Under the pieces are notes generated by a model that was not told the DNA's origin, searched no databases, and saw nothing but the letters and a program-made list of their open reading frames with translations. Positions 43,388 through 51,488 of a DNA stretch of 64,000 nucleotides are shown in pieces (within the stretch, counting starts at the first letter, position 1; each line of letters begins with the position of its first letter). Origin of the DNA: Sphingomonas astaxanthinifaciens DSM 22298 (lineage in GTDB: Bacteria > Pseudomonadota > Alphaproteobacteria > Sphingomonadales > Sphingomonadaceae). The stretch spans positions 248,001 to 312,000 of the forward strand of contig NZ_JONN01000002.1 of the NCBI RefSeq assembly GCF_000711715.1. Reading direction: 5' to 3'. Made by a program: the position numbers and the translations under genes.

Positions 43388-45319
43388 TTATACGAAATGA
43401 AGCGCGCGCAATAGCGCCTTGTACCGCGGGGCCGCGTGAAGCGGCGCGAGGAACGGATCGCTGAGAAGATAGACCAGCCCCGAATCCTGCACCTTCACCG
43501 CCTTGTCGAGCGCATCGAGCGCGGGCTCGACCTTGCCCCATTGCGCGAGCACCTGCGCCTGCTGGTAAAGGCCGTTGTCGCCTTCGTCGCGCACCAATTG
43601 GTCGAACGCGGCCGAGGCTGCACGCTGGTTGCCCCGGCGGATGGCCAGGATCGCCTCGCCGGGCAGCTTGAGCAGCGCCGAGCGTTCCCGCGCATATTCG
43701 GCGGCGGCCTCGTCGAGCTGGCCCGAGAGCAGCAGCGCGTTGGCGATGTCGCCATGCGCGCCGCCGAGGTCGGGATTGAGCTCGAGCGCGCGGCGCGCGG
43801 CGGCGATTGCGCCGACGTAATCGCCGCTCGCGAAACGGATCCTCCCCTGCGTCTTGGCGAGCGCGGGGTTGAGCGGATCGAGCGCCACCGCCCGCTCGAT
43901 CGCGGGGCCGGCAATGGCGAAGTTGCGGCGGCGGCCGTGATACAGGGCATAGAGGTTGAGCACCTCGGCACTGCCCGCACCATAGTCGTGCGCCTTGGCG
44001 AAGGGGGCGTCGGCGGCGAGCACGTCCATCTTGCCGTAGAACAGCGCATAGCCGAGCGCGGCATAGCCCTCGGCATATTCGGGCGCGCCCGAAATCGCCT
44101 CACGCGCTTCGGTAATGGCCTCGTCGTAGAGCAGCCGTCGCTCGGCGGTCTCGGCATATTGGTTGGCGATGACGGCGAGCGCGCGCGAGCGGGCGGCGCG
44201 CGCGGCGGCATAATCGGGATCGAGCCGGACCGCCTCGGTGAACTGCGCCAGCGCCGCGCGGTCCGAGGCTTCGTCGCGCTGGCTGTCGAACAGGTCCTTG
44301 CCGCGCAGATAGGCCTCGAAGGCGCTGATGTTGCGCGTGTCGCCGCTCTGCGCATGCGCGTCCTTGGCGCCAAGCTCGGCGGCGAGCGCGCTGCTGACGG
44401 TCTCCGCGACCTGGCTCTGGAGCGCGAGGAGATTGGTGAGCGGGCCGTCGAAGCTCTGCGTCCACTTGCTGAATCCGGTCGCGCCGTCGATCAGCTCGAC
44501 CGCGATGCGGATCTGCTGCGCGTCCATCCGGACATTGCCGTCGAGGAGGTTGGCGACCTTCAACTTGCGTGCAATGTCGGCGCTGCTCGCCTCGCGGTCG
44601 CGGAAGACGTTGGACGAGGCCTGGCCGACCACGCTGAGAAGCGGATTGCGGCTGAGGCGCGCACGAAGCTCGGCGGCGAGACCGTCGGACAGATAGGTCT
44701 TGCTCGCGTCGCCCGAGAGGTTCTCGAACGGCAGGACGGCGAGGCTGTTGGCGCCTGCGCTGCTTGCTCCGAACCAGCGCCAGCCCGCAAAGCCCGCGCC
44801 CGCGACCGCCAGCGCCGAGCCGGCGATGAGCGCGGTCCGCCGGCTGACGGGGAGGGAGCCCGCGTTCTTGCGTGCCTGTGGTTCGGGCTGGTGGCCCATG
44901 ATCTCGGCGATGGCGGCGATCGCGCGCAGCATCCCCGGGCTGCCGCGCCGGCCGCGCCCCTTGGAGATGTCGATGCACTGGATCTGGCGGAACCCCAGCG
45001 GCGGTTCGGTGCCGTCGATCGACAGCGGCACCAGCCGGTGATGGTCGCGGCCATAGCCCGCCTCGTCCTTGACCCAGTCCGACTGGCCCGCCTCGGCCGA
45101 CCACAGGACGACCACCGCGTCGGCGCCTTCGAGCGCGGTGCTGATGCTCGACCCGAAGCGGTGACCACCCGGGATCAGCGCATCCCACCAGACCTTGAAG
45201 CCGGCCTCCTCAAGGGTCTTGATGACCGCATAAGCGGTTCGCTGGTCGCGCCGGCAATAGCTCAGGAAGACGTAGCGTTCGTGGGGTACCCGCTCGCCCT
45301 CATCCTCGTGCCGGTTCAT
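43388..45319 (-). CDS. TIR-TolB-like-TPR membrane protein
   Basis: 643 residues. TIR domain (about 14-140): RYVFLSYCRRDQRTAY, GFKVWWDALIPGG, VVVLWSAEAG and SDWVKDEA, with a catalytic-type Glu86. One helix (163-181) anchors it, placing the rest outside the cytoplasm or on the other face. Residues 192-320 are TolB/FlgO-like (SLAVLPFENLSGD, GLAAELRARLS), followed by about eight TPR-like helical hairpins to residue 640. The same TolB-TPR module occurs with adenylate cyclases. TIR enzymes cleave NAD+ or form cyclic ADP-ribose signals; the conserved Glu argues for activity. Shares a 292-bp divergent region with the TIR-FHA gene. Confidence 0.88.
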   Translation of the reverse strand: MNRHEDEGERVPHERYVFLSYCRRDQRTAYAVIKTLEEAGFKVWWDALIPGGHRFGSSISTALEGADAVVVLWSAEAGQSDWVKDEAGYGRDHHRLVPLSIDGTEPPLGFRQIQCIDISKGRGRRGSPGMLRAIAAIAEIMGHQPEPQARKNAGSLPVSRRTALIAGSALAVAGAGFAGWRWFGASSAGANSLAVLPFENLSGDASKTYLSDGLAAELRARLSRNPLLSVVGQASSNVFRDREASSADIARKLKVANLLDGNVRMDAQQIRIAVELIDGATGFSKWTQSFDGPLTNLLALQSQVAETVSSALAAELGAKDAHAQSGDTRNISAFEAYLRGKDLFDSQRDEASDRAALAQFTEAVRLDPDYAAARAARSRALAVIANQYAETAERRLLYDEAITEAREAISGAPEYAEGYAALGYALFYGKMDVLAADAPFAKAHDYGAGSAEVLNLYALYHGRRRNFAIAGPAIERAVALDPLNPALAKTQGRIRFASGDYVGAIAAARRALELNPDLGGAHGDIANALLLSGQLDEAAAEYARERSALLKLPGEAILAIRRGNQRAASAAFDQLVRDEGDNGLYQQAQVLAQWGKVEPALDALDKAVKVQDSGLVYLLSDPFLAPLHAAPRYKALLRALHFV

Positions 45320-45611
45320 CGATGCTGCCCCAGTGCGGTCCCGAAGCGACAGGACCGGTTGATACCCTATGCAACAACCGCGCGGCTGTCATCCGCCCTT
45401 GGGGCCATGGCCTTGATCTCGATCATTGCCGCCCGCGGGACCGGGCTGCGCCGTAACGGCACGCTTCCCGTTACAACTTCACTAACCAAATGCTCGACAA
45501 CGAGGCATAAGTGACAGAAAAGAGCGCCTCCGTGCGACTCGGAAGACAGGAATCCGCCACTCGTTTCAACCAAGGGCTCGCGGGCTCGTCGCCCGCCTGG
45601 AGTGTGAAAGC

Positions 45612-46520
45612 TTGTCAGGGACGGACATCTTCATCTCCTACAGCCGGGCGGACCGACCGGTGGCCAAGCATTTGGCCCAAAGGTTCGAGGGCGAGGGATT
45701 CACCGTCTGGTGGGATGCCGCGCTCCATTCGGGCGAAACCTTCGACGAGGTGATCGAGCGCAACCTGCGCGCGGCCCGGGCGGTGGTCGTGCTGTGGTCG
45801 CCGCGCTCGGTGGTGTCGCGCTGGGTCCGCGCCGAGGCGACGCTCGCCGACCGGCTGGGCAAGCTGGCTCCCGTGGTGATCGAGGAGTGCGAGCGGCCGA
45901 TCATCTTCCAGCTGACCCACACCACCGACCTCACCGAATGGACCGGCAATGCCGACGACCCCGTCTGGCGGCGCCTCATCGAGGACCTCCAGCGCGCGAC
46001 CCGGAGCAGCGGCCCAGGCGCCGCCCCGGCCCCCGCGCCCGCCGCGCGGCGTTTCGATCCTTCGGCGGTCGCCGCACCGGCACCGGCCCGGTCGCGCGAG
46101 CCCGAGCCCGAGCCCGTTCGCGCCGCGCGCGCTGCGGTGGTGGTCGAAGAGGTGATGCCGGAAACCACCCAGTTCCATCTGCGCGACGATGCGCTCGAAC
46201 TGCTCGGCGCCGATTTCCATGCGCTCGAGATCATCGTCGGCGGGCGGATGGAGAAGCGCTTCATCGTGCCGACCGCGGGGCTCAGGATCGGGCGCACGCC
46301 GCCCTCCGATGTGATCCTCGCCGATCCCATGGTGTCGCGCGCGCATTGCATCGTCGAGCTGAAGGACGACCGGCTTCAGGTCACGGACCTGCGCTCGACC
46401 AACGGGACATTCGTCGACGGTCATAAGGTCGAGGGCAAGGCCTTCCTGCCGGTGGGTTCGATCCTCAAGGTGGGCAATGTCGAGCTCACCCACGTGGTGA
46501 GGAAGCCGCAGGACCGCTGA
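45612..46520 (+). CDS. TIR-FHA protein with GarA-like phosphorylation motif
   Basis: 302 residues from TTG 45612 (GGAG ten bases upstream). TIR (about 4-125): DIFISYSRADRPVAKHLA, TVWWDAALHSGETF, VVVLWSPRSV and SRWVRAEA with catalytic-type Glu75. A Pro/Ala-rich linker (130-180) leads to EVMPETTQFHLRDD (180-192), then an FHA domain (222-296) with GLRIGRTPPSD, VSRAHC (Ser242, His245) and STNGTFVDG (Asn264). FHA domains bind phosphothreonine peptides. The ETTQ motif just before the FHA resembles GarA/OdhI, where the kinase target ETT peptide folds back onto the FHA. No membrane segment. Operon with the SLOG gene (26-bp gap). Confidence 0.9.
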   Translation: MSGTDIFISYSRADRPVAKHLAQRFEGEGFTVWWDAALHSGETFDEVIERNLRAARAVVVLWSPRSVVSRWVRAEATLADRLGKLAPVVIEECERPIIFQLTHTTDLTEWTGNADDPVWRRLIEDLQRATRSSGPGAAPAPAPAARRFDPSAVAAPAPARSREPEPEPVRAARAAVVVEEVMPETTQFHLRDDALELLGADFHALEIIVGGRMEKRFIVPTAGLRIGRTPPSDVILADPMVSRAHCIVELKDDRLQVTDLRSTNGTFVDGHKVEGKAFLPVGSILKVGNVELTHVVRKPQDR

Positions 46521-46546
46521 CGGGTTTCGAGGGGGGGCAGACAGCG

Positions 46547-48337
46547 TTGAGAGAACACCGACCGCCGCGGCCGCGGATCACGCTCAACATCGGGATCACC
46601 GGGCATCGCGCATCGGTCCTTTCGCCAGAGGTGGTCGAACGCACCTCGCCGATCATCGAGCGGGTCTTCGCGGACCTGCGCGCGGCGACCGAATTTCTTC
46701 ACGTGGAGAACCGCGACCTGTTCTCGGCCGAGCCGCCGCAGCTGCGCCTGCACACGCCGCTTGCGACCGGTGCCGACCAGATGGCCGCGACGGTGGCGCG
46801 CCGCACGGGCTTCGAGGTTCGCGCGCTGCTTCCGCTGGCCGCCGACGATTATGACGCCGACTTCAAGCGCGGCCGCGAGAAGCGCGAATTCGCCCAGCAT
46901 CTCGAGCTTGCGCACGAAGTGTTCGCGCTGCCGTCCGAAGGCGCGGACCGCAACGCCGCCTACGTCCAGGTCGGGCGCGCGGTGGTCGCGAGCTGCGACG
47001 TCCTGATCGCGGTGTGGGACGGGCGGGACGGTAACGGACCGGGCGGGACCGCTTATGTCGTCGACCTGGCTCTCAACCTGTCGGTGCCGGTGATCCATGT
47101 CCCGATCGACCGCGACACCGGCACGCCGGGCGAACCGCGCCTCATTTTCGGGCGCGACATCATCGACTATTCGGCGCGGCCGCTCGAGGGGCGCGAGGAC
47201 GTGACCGAGCTTGTCGCCGACGTCCTGCTGCCGCGCGACACGTCGGAGCGCGGCCATGCGCTCGAATATTTCGAGGAGCAGGAAAAGACGGCGAACTGGC
47301 GGATCGAATATCCGCTGCTCTTGTCGCTGCTGCGGGTGAAGAAGCTGCCCAAACGCTTCTGGCACCAGACCAGCATCGCCGACGACATCGCCTACGAATG
47401 GAAGGACGTGCGCGATCCCGGTCCCGAGGAGACGCGGCGGCCGTTCGCCTGGTCCTATGGCTGGGCGAACTTCCTTGCCATTCGCTATGCCCAGCTGTTC
47501 CGCAGCGGGCACATCACCAATTACGTGCTCTCGGCACTGGCGGTGAACCTCGCGCTGTTCGGGCTGATCGCGCCGGCCATCAAGATCTACCTCGTCATGG
47601 CCGAACTCGGGGTGATCGGGCTGCTCTTCTGCAACACCAATGCCGGCACGCAGGGCGACTGGCACCGCAAGTGGCTGCAATATCGCTATCTCGCCGAGAC
47701 CTTGCGGCCCTTCCTCTACCTCAAGCGCACCGGCCTCGTCGGGCCGCCGTTCCGCAACGAATATGCCCATGCGCCGATGCACCGGCGGGGCGGGGCCGAC
47801 TGGACGCGCTGGTACGCCGCGGCGGTGTGGCGGCAGATGGGCTGGCCCAATGGCGAGCTGACGAGCGAGGGCATCCGGCAGCTTGCCACCGACGCGGTGA
47901 CCGAGCAGCTGCTGCCGCAGGCCGCCTATCACAAGGTCAATGCCGAGCGGATGCACAAGCTCGACCACCGGCTTCACGAGATCGGCAATTTCCTGATGGG
48001 CGCGGTGATCGCTGCCTGCTTCCTCTACCTGATCGGCTATTTCGTCATGCACGACTGGACCAAGTCGCTGACCGGGCCCTTCATCTTCCTCACCGCGGGA
48101 CTACCGGCGATCGGCGCGGCGGTGTTCGGGATGCGCGGCCACGGCGAGCATCTGCTCGCGGCCAGCCGCTCGGCGCATACGGTCGAGGCGCTGACGGGCA
48201 ATGTCACGCGGCTGCGGCAGGCGACCCAGCTCGATGCCCTCGCGCGCGAACTCGAGGCAAGCGCGGGGACGATGCTCGCCGACCTCAACGAATGGACCGC
48301 GAGCTATTCCGAACGCTCGCTGGAAATCCCCGCCTAG
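46547..48337 (+). CDS. SLOG-domain membrane protein (SLATT-like four-helix effector)
   Basis: 596 residues from TTG 46547 behind a GAGGGGGGG site. N-terminal Rossmann-like SLOG domain: LNIGITGHRASV (GxTGHR, 16-21), LATGADQMAA (73-81), ASCDVLIAVWDG. Then a helical region, TM helices about 325-343 and 347-365, the WLQYRYLAETLR motif (376-387), and TM helices about 482-500 and 512-530, with a soluble C-terminus. SLOG domains sense nucleotide-derived ligands; the YRYLAE-type motif and paired helices resemble SLATT membrane effectors. In Thoeris the SLOG part of ThsA binds the signal made by a TIR protein, the same pair of domains as here. The last 4 bp overlap the convergent kinase gene. Confidence 0.82.
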   Translation: MREHRPPRPRITLNIGITGHRASVLSPEVVERTSPIIERVFADLRAATEFLHVENRDLFSAEPPQLRLHTPLATGADQMAATVARRTGFEVRALLPLAADDYDADFKRGREKREFAQHLELAHEVFALPSEGADRNAAYVQVGRAVVASCDVLIAVWDGRDGNGPGGTAYVVDLALNLSVPVIHVPIDRDTGTPGEPRLIFGRDIIDYSARPLEGREDVTELVADVLLPRDTSERGHALEYFEEQEKTANWRIEYPLLLSLLRVKKLPKRFWHQTSIADDIAYEWKDVRDPGPEETRRPFAWSYGWANFLAIRYAQLFRSGHITNYVLSALAVNLALFGLIAPAIKIYLVMAELGVIGLLFCNTNAGTQGDWHRKWLQYRYLAETLRPFLYLKRTGLVGPPFRNEYAHAPMHRRGGADWTRWYAAAVWRQMGWPNGELTSEGIRQLATDAVTEQLLPQAAYHKVNAERMHKLDHRLHEIGNFLMGAVIAACFLYLIGYFVMHDWTKSLTGPFIFLTAGLPAIGAAVFGMRGHGEHLLAASRSAHTVEALTGNVTRLRQATQLDALARELEASAGTMLADLNEWTASYSERSLEIPA

Positions 48338-50694
48338 CGCGACGCGCCCGACGAGCGCTTGACCAGGAAGACGAGGTAGGCGCGGGTCTGCTTGGCCTGC
48401 TTGATCAGGCCGTCGGCCTGCCGGTCCGAGCGCACCCCGCGGAAGCTGTCCTTCAAGGTCGCGAGGCTGTTGTCGTAGGTCCGCGCCAGCGCCGCATTCT
48501 GCTTGAGCATGTCGTAGGCCGCGCGTTCCTCGGGCGTGCTTCCGGGCCGCGCGCGCTCGCCCATCCGGATCACCTGCCGGGCCATGTCGCGGCCGTCGCT
48601 GACGATGCCGTTGAAGGTCGCGGCGGTCGAGGGCGAGAGCGTGTCCGCCGATGCGGTGGTGGCGGCGGGCGCCGCGGCGACCGTGGTCGGCTGCGCGGTG
48701 CGCGCGGTGGTCGTCGCGCCGATCGTCGCCTTGGCCGCATTGGCGGCGTCGAGCTTGCGCTTCTCGCGGGCGAGCTGCTCGGCCTGCGCCAGCCGCTGCT
48801 GGTCGCCGCCGTCGAGATTGGCGATGGCGAGCGCTGCCCCCGAAAAGGCCTTCCACGAAGCGAGCGACTGGCGCGCGCTCGCCAGCGCGAGGCGCGGATC
48901 GGTCGCGGCGCGGGCCTGTGCGCTGGCGCTGCGCAGCGCGTCGACGTTCTTCCTGAGTTCGGCGACCGCCAACTGGCGTTCCTGCGGCAGGGTCGCGGGG
49001 TCGGCATTGATCCAGCTCGCCTTGCCCGCGATCTGTCCGGTGCGCTCCTCGACCGACTTGAACAAGGCGTCGGCGAAATTGCCATAGACCGCGCGCGCCC
49101 GCTCGCCCGCCTCGGCGTCGCTGGGGGGCGAGGTGGTGAGGCCGGCAGCGAAATTCGTGACCGGCGCGAGCAGCGCCTCGGGGACCGCGGCGGCCTTGGC
49201 CTCGGCGTCGAGCGCCTGCGTGCCTTCGGCGATCTCGGCGACGGGCACCACCACCGGCTCGGCCGAGGAGGGGAGGACTTGGATGGTGTCGTTGGCGGCC
49301 GCGGGACCCGACGAGCCCCGGGTCAGCGCCCAGCCGCCACCCACCACCACGACCAGCGCCGCCGCCGCACCGCCGATGAGGACGGGCTTGGAGACGCCCT
49401 TCTTCTGCGCGGGGTCATTGTCAGGCTTGCCGGTCGCGGCGGCCTTTTTAGCGGCGATCCGGTCGGCCGCGGCCTTGTCGTCGACCGGGGAGGACTTGGG
49501 TTCGCCCGGGGCTGCCGTCTTGGCTGCGGCGGCAGTCCCGGCAGCGGCAGCGGCAGCCGCCGCGACGGGCGCGACCGGCGCGTCCTTGGCTTCGACCGGC
49601 TCCTCGGTCTTGGCGGCGCCGCCGCCCTTCTTGGTCGCGTGGGTATGGCCCGCGCGCTTGAACTCGGCTTGTTCGGGGTGGTCGGGGACGCTGGTGACCG
49701 GCTGGAATCCCTCGGCCACGGGCGCCACCGGAACGATCGATTCCGACGTCGTGTCGAACGGCACCACGCGGGTGACCTCGCCGTCATCCTCCTCGGCCTC
49801 GGTATCCTCGGCGGCGTCGAACATCGCCAGCCAGTCCGAGATCGACTGCGGGCGCTCGTCGGGGCGGACCCCCATGGCAGCGTCGACCGCGGCGAGGAAG
49901 CGGCGGCTGTAGCCCGGCCAGCTGCCGCTCGCGAGCTTGTCGCCCGCGCCGCCATGCATCCGCTCGAGCACCTCGGCGGGCTTGGTCCCGGTGATGCATT
50001 CGTAGAGCACCACGCCGAGCGCGTAGATGTCGGTCCACGGCCCCTGCGGGAAGGTCTTCACATATTGTTCGATCGCCGCATAGGGCGGGGTGTGGAAGGT
50101 GACCTTGGTGCTGGTCGCCTCGCCGGTCTCAAACCGGGCCGAGCCGAAGTCGATCAGGACCGGGCGCCCGCTGTCGTTGATGAGGATGTTGGGCGGCTTG
50201 ATGTCGCGGTGGAGGACGCCGACGCGGTGCGCGCGCTCGAGCCCCTCGGCGATTGGCTTGATCAGCGCGATGAGGCTCCGCTCGTTCCAGCGCTGGCCCT
50301 GTTTCAGCAGCCGCGACAGCGACATGCCGTCCTCGAAGTCCATCACCATGTAAGCGGTGCCGTGGATCTCGAACAGGCTGCGGACGCTGACGATATTGGG
50401 GTGACGCGACGGCGTGGAGAGGTTCCAGAGAAGCTTGGCCTCCTCGACGAACTTCTTGAGCCCGAGCGCGTGCACTTCCTCGGCATCGCTGTCGATCGGG
50501 ACGACCGTCGCCTCGGCATCGCGCTCGCTGATCGAGCTCGGGAAATATTCTTTGATGGCAACCAGTTCGTTGAAGTAGATGCCGCGGCCCTTGTAGACGA
50601 TGCCGAAACCGCCGACCCCGAGAACTTCTTCCAGACGCCACTCGCGAAGCACGGTGCCGGGCGGGAGTGCCTTGGTGCTATACGCCTTGTTCAA
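48334..50694 (-). CDS. Membrane Ser/Thr protein kinase
   Basis: 786 residues. Kinase domain 18-290: glycine loop GVGGFGIVYKG, VAIKEYFPSSI (Lys48), LHRDIKPPNILI (Asp164) and IDFGSARF (Asp182), all intact. An Ala/Lys-rich linker follows, then a single helix (about 438-457), and a helical periplasmic region with Ala-rich repeats. The EYFP motif after the lysine is typical of kinases encoded beside PP2C and FHA genes. ATG 50694; divergent from the PP2C gene by 92 bp, convergent with the SLOG gene (4-bp overlap). Predicted to phosphorylate the TIR-FHA protein (inference). Confidence 0.92.
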   Translation of the reverse strand: MNKAYSTKALPPGTVLREWRLEEVLGVGGFGIVYKGRGIYFNELVAIKEYFPSSISERDAEATVVPIDSDAEEVHALGLKKFVEEAKLLWNLSTPSRHPNIVSVRSLFEIHGTAYMVMDFEDGMSLSRLLKQGQRWNERSLIALIKPIAEGLERAHRVGVLHRDIKPPNILINDSGRPVLIDFGSARFETGEATSTKVTFHTPPYAAIEQYVKTFPQGPWTDIYALGVVLYECITGTKPAEVLERMHGGAGDKLASGSWPGYSRRFLAAVDAAMGVRPDERPQSISDWLAMFDAAEDTEAEEDDGEVTRVVPFDTTSESIVPVAPVAEGFQPVTSVPDHPEQAEFKRAGHTHATKKGGGAAKTEEPVEAKDAPVAPVAAAAAAAAGTAAAAKTAAPGEPKSSPVDDKAAADRIAAKKAAATGKPDNDPAQKKGVSKPVLIGGAAAALVVVVGGGWALTRGSSGPAAANDTIQVLPSSAEPVVVPVAEIAEGTQALDAEAKAAAVPEALLAPVTNFAAGLTTSPPSDAEAGERARAVYGNFADALFKSVEERTGQIAGKASWINADPATLPQERQLAVAELRKNVDALRSASAQARAATDPRLALASARQSLASWKAFSGAALAIANLDGGDQQRLAQAEQLAREKRKLDAANAAKATIGATTTARTAQPTTVAAAPAATTASADTLSPSTAATFNGIVSDGRDMARQVIRMGERARPGSTPEERAAYDMLKQNAALARTYDNSLATLKDSFRGVRSDRQADGLIKQAKQTRAYLVFLVKRSSGASR

Positions 50695-50786
50695 CGCGCG
50701 TCCCCCGGAATTGCTCGGTTTACAAATCGCATAATCGCGCGTTGATTGCTAGCGTGGCACCTGTTCCAGGGGGGAGCTTTCGCCCG

Positions 50787-51488
50787 ATGCCGTTCGATAC
50801 CGTGAGCCGCACCCATGTCGGCCTCAAGCGCCCGATCAACGAGGACAATTTCCTCGTCCGCGCGGAGGCCGGACTGTTCGCGGTCGCCGACGGCATGGGC
50901 GGGCATGACGCGGGCGAGGTCGCGAGCGCGCGGATCGTCGCCGCGCTCGAGGAGCTGGAAGCGGTCTCGCCGGACGGCGTGGTCGCCGCGCTCGAGGGCG
51001 TGAACAAGGACCTGCGCGAACTTGCCGCGGGGACCGGCAAGCATACCATCGGCAGCACCGTCGTCGGCTATCTCTTCGACGGGGCCGGGGGCGTGACCTG
51101 TTTCTGGGCGGGGGACAGCCGCGCCTATCTCCATCGCGACGGCCAGCTCCTCCAGGTCAGCCGCGACCACAGCCTGGTGCAGGAACTGGTCGACGCCGGG
51201 ATGATCGATCCCGAGCGCGCCGAGGGCCATCCCAACGGCAATGTCATCACCCGCGCAGTCGGTGCGGCGGACCAGCTCCGGGTCGACCGGGTCGAGGGCG
51301 ACGCGCGCCCCGGCGACCTGTTCCTGCTCGCGTCCGACGGAGTGACCCGGGTCGTTCCCGACGACGAACTGGTCAAGGACCTCGCCGGCGACCGGCCGCT
51401 GGGCGAGATTGCCGACGGCCTCGTCTGGAAGGTGCTCGGCCGCGGCGCGCCCGACAATCTTACGCTGGTGCTGGTCCGCGTCCTCTAG
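50787..51488 (+). CDS. PP2C-family protein phosphatase
   Basis: 233 residues. All PP2C metal and catalytic motifs are present: RTHVGLKRPINEDNFLV, AVADGMGGHDAGEVAS, FWAGDSRAYLHRDG, SRDHSLVQELV, FLLASDGVTRVVPDDE and GRGAPDNLTLVLV. It removes phosphate from Ser/Thr and would counter the divergent kinase. ATG 50787 with a GGGGGG-type site is chosen over an upstream in-frame start that would overlap the kinase promoter. It overlaps the convergent membrane gene by 29 bp. Confidence 0.94.
   Translation: MPFDTVSRTHVGLKRPINEDNFLVRAEAGLFAVADGMGGHDAGEVASARIVAALEELEAVSPDGVVAALEGVNKDLRELAAGTGKHTIGSTVVGYLFDGAGGVTCFWAGDSRAYLHRDGQLLQVSRDHSLVQELVDAGMIDPERAEGHPNGNVITRAVGAADQLRVDRVEGDARPGDLFLLASDGVTRVVPDDELVKDLAGDRPLGEIADGLVWKVLGRGAPDNLTLVLVRVL

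Noticed and set aside
47398-50745. Very long plus-strand open frame (over 1100 codons) opposite the kinase gene
   Set aside because: It crosses the SLOG gene out of frame and mirrors the kinase codons. Its composition is Arg/Gly/Ala-rich without domains, the usual GC-driven antisense shadow.
45612-51488. Type VI secretion locus suggested by kinase, phosphatase and FHA genes
   Set aside because: No tss/tag structural genes (VipA/B, Hcp, VgrG, TssM) are present on either side.
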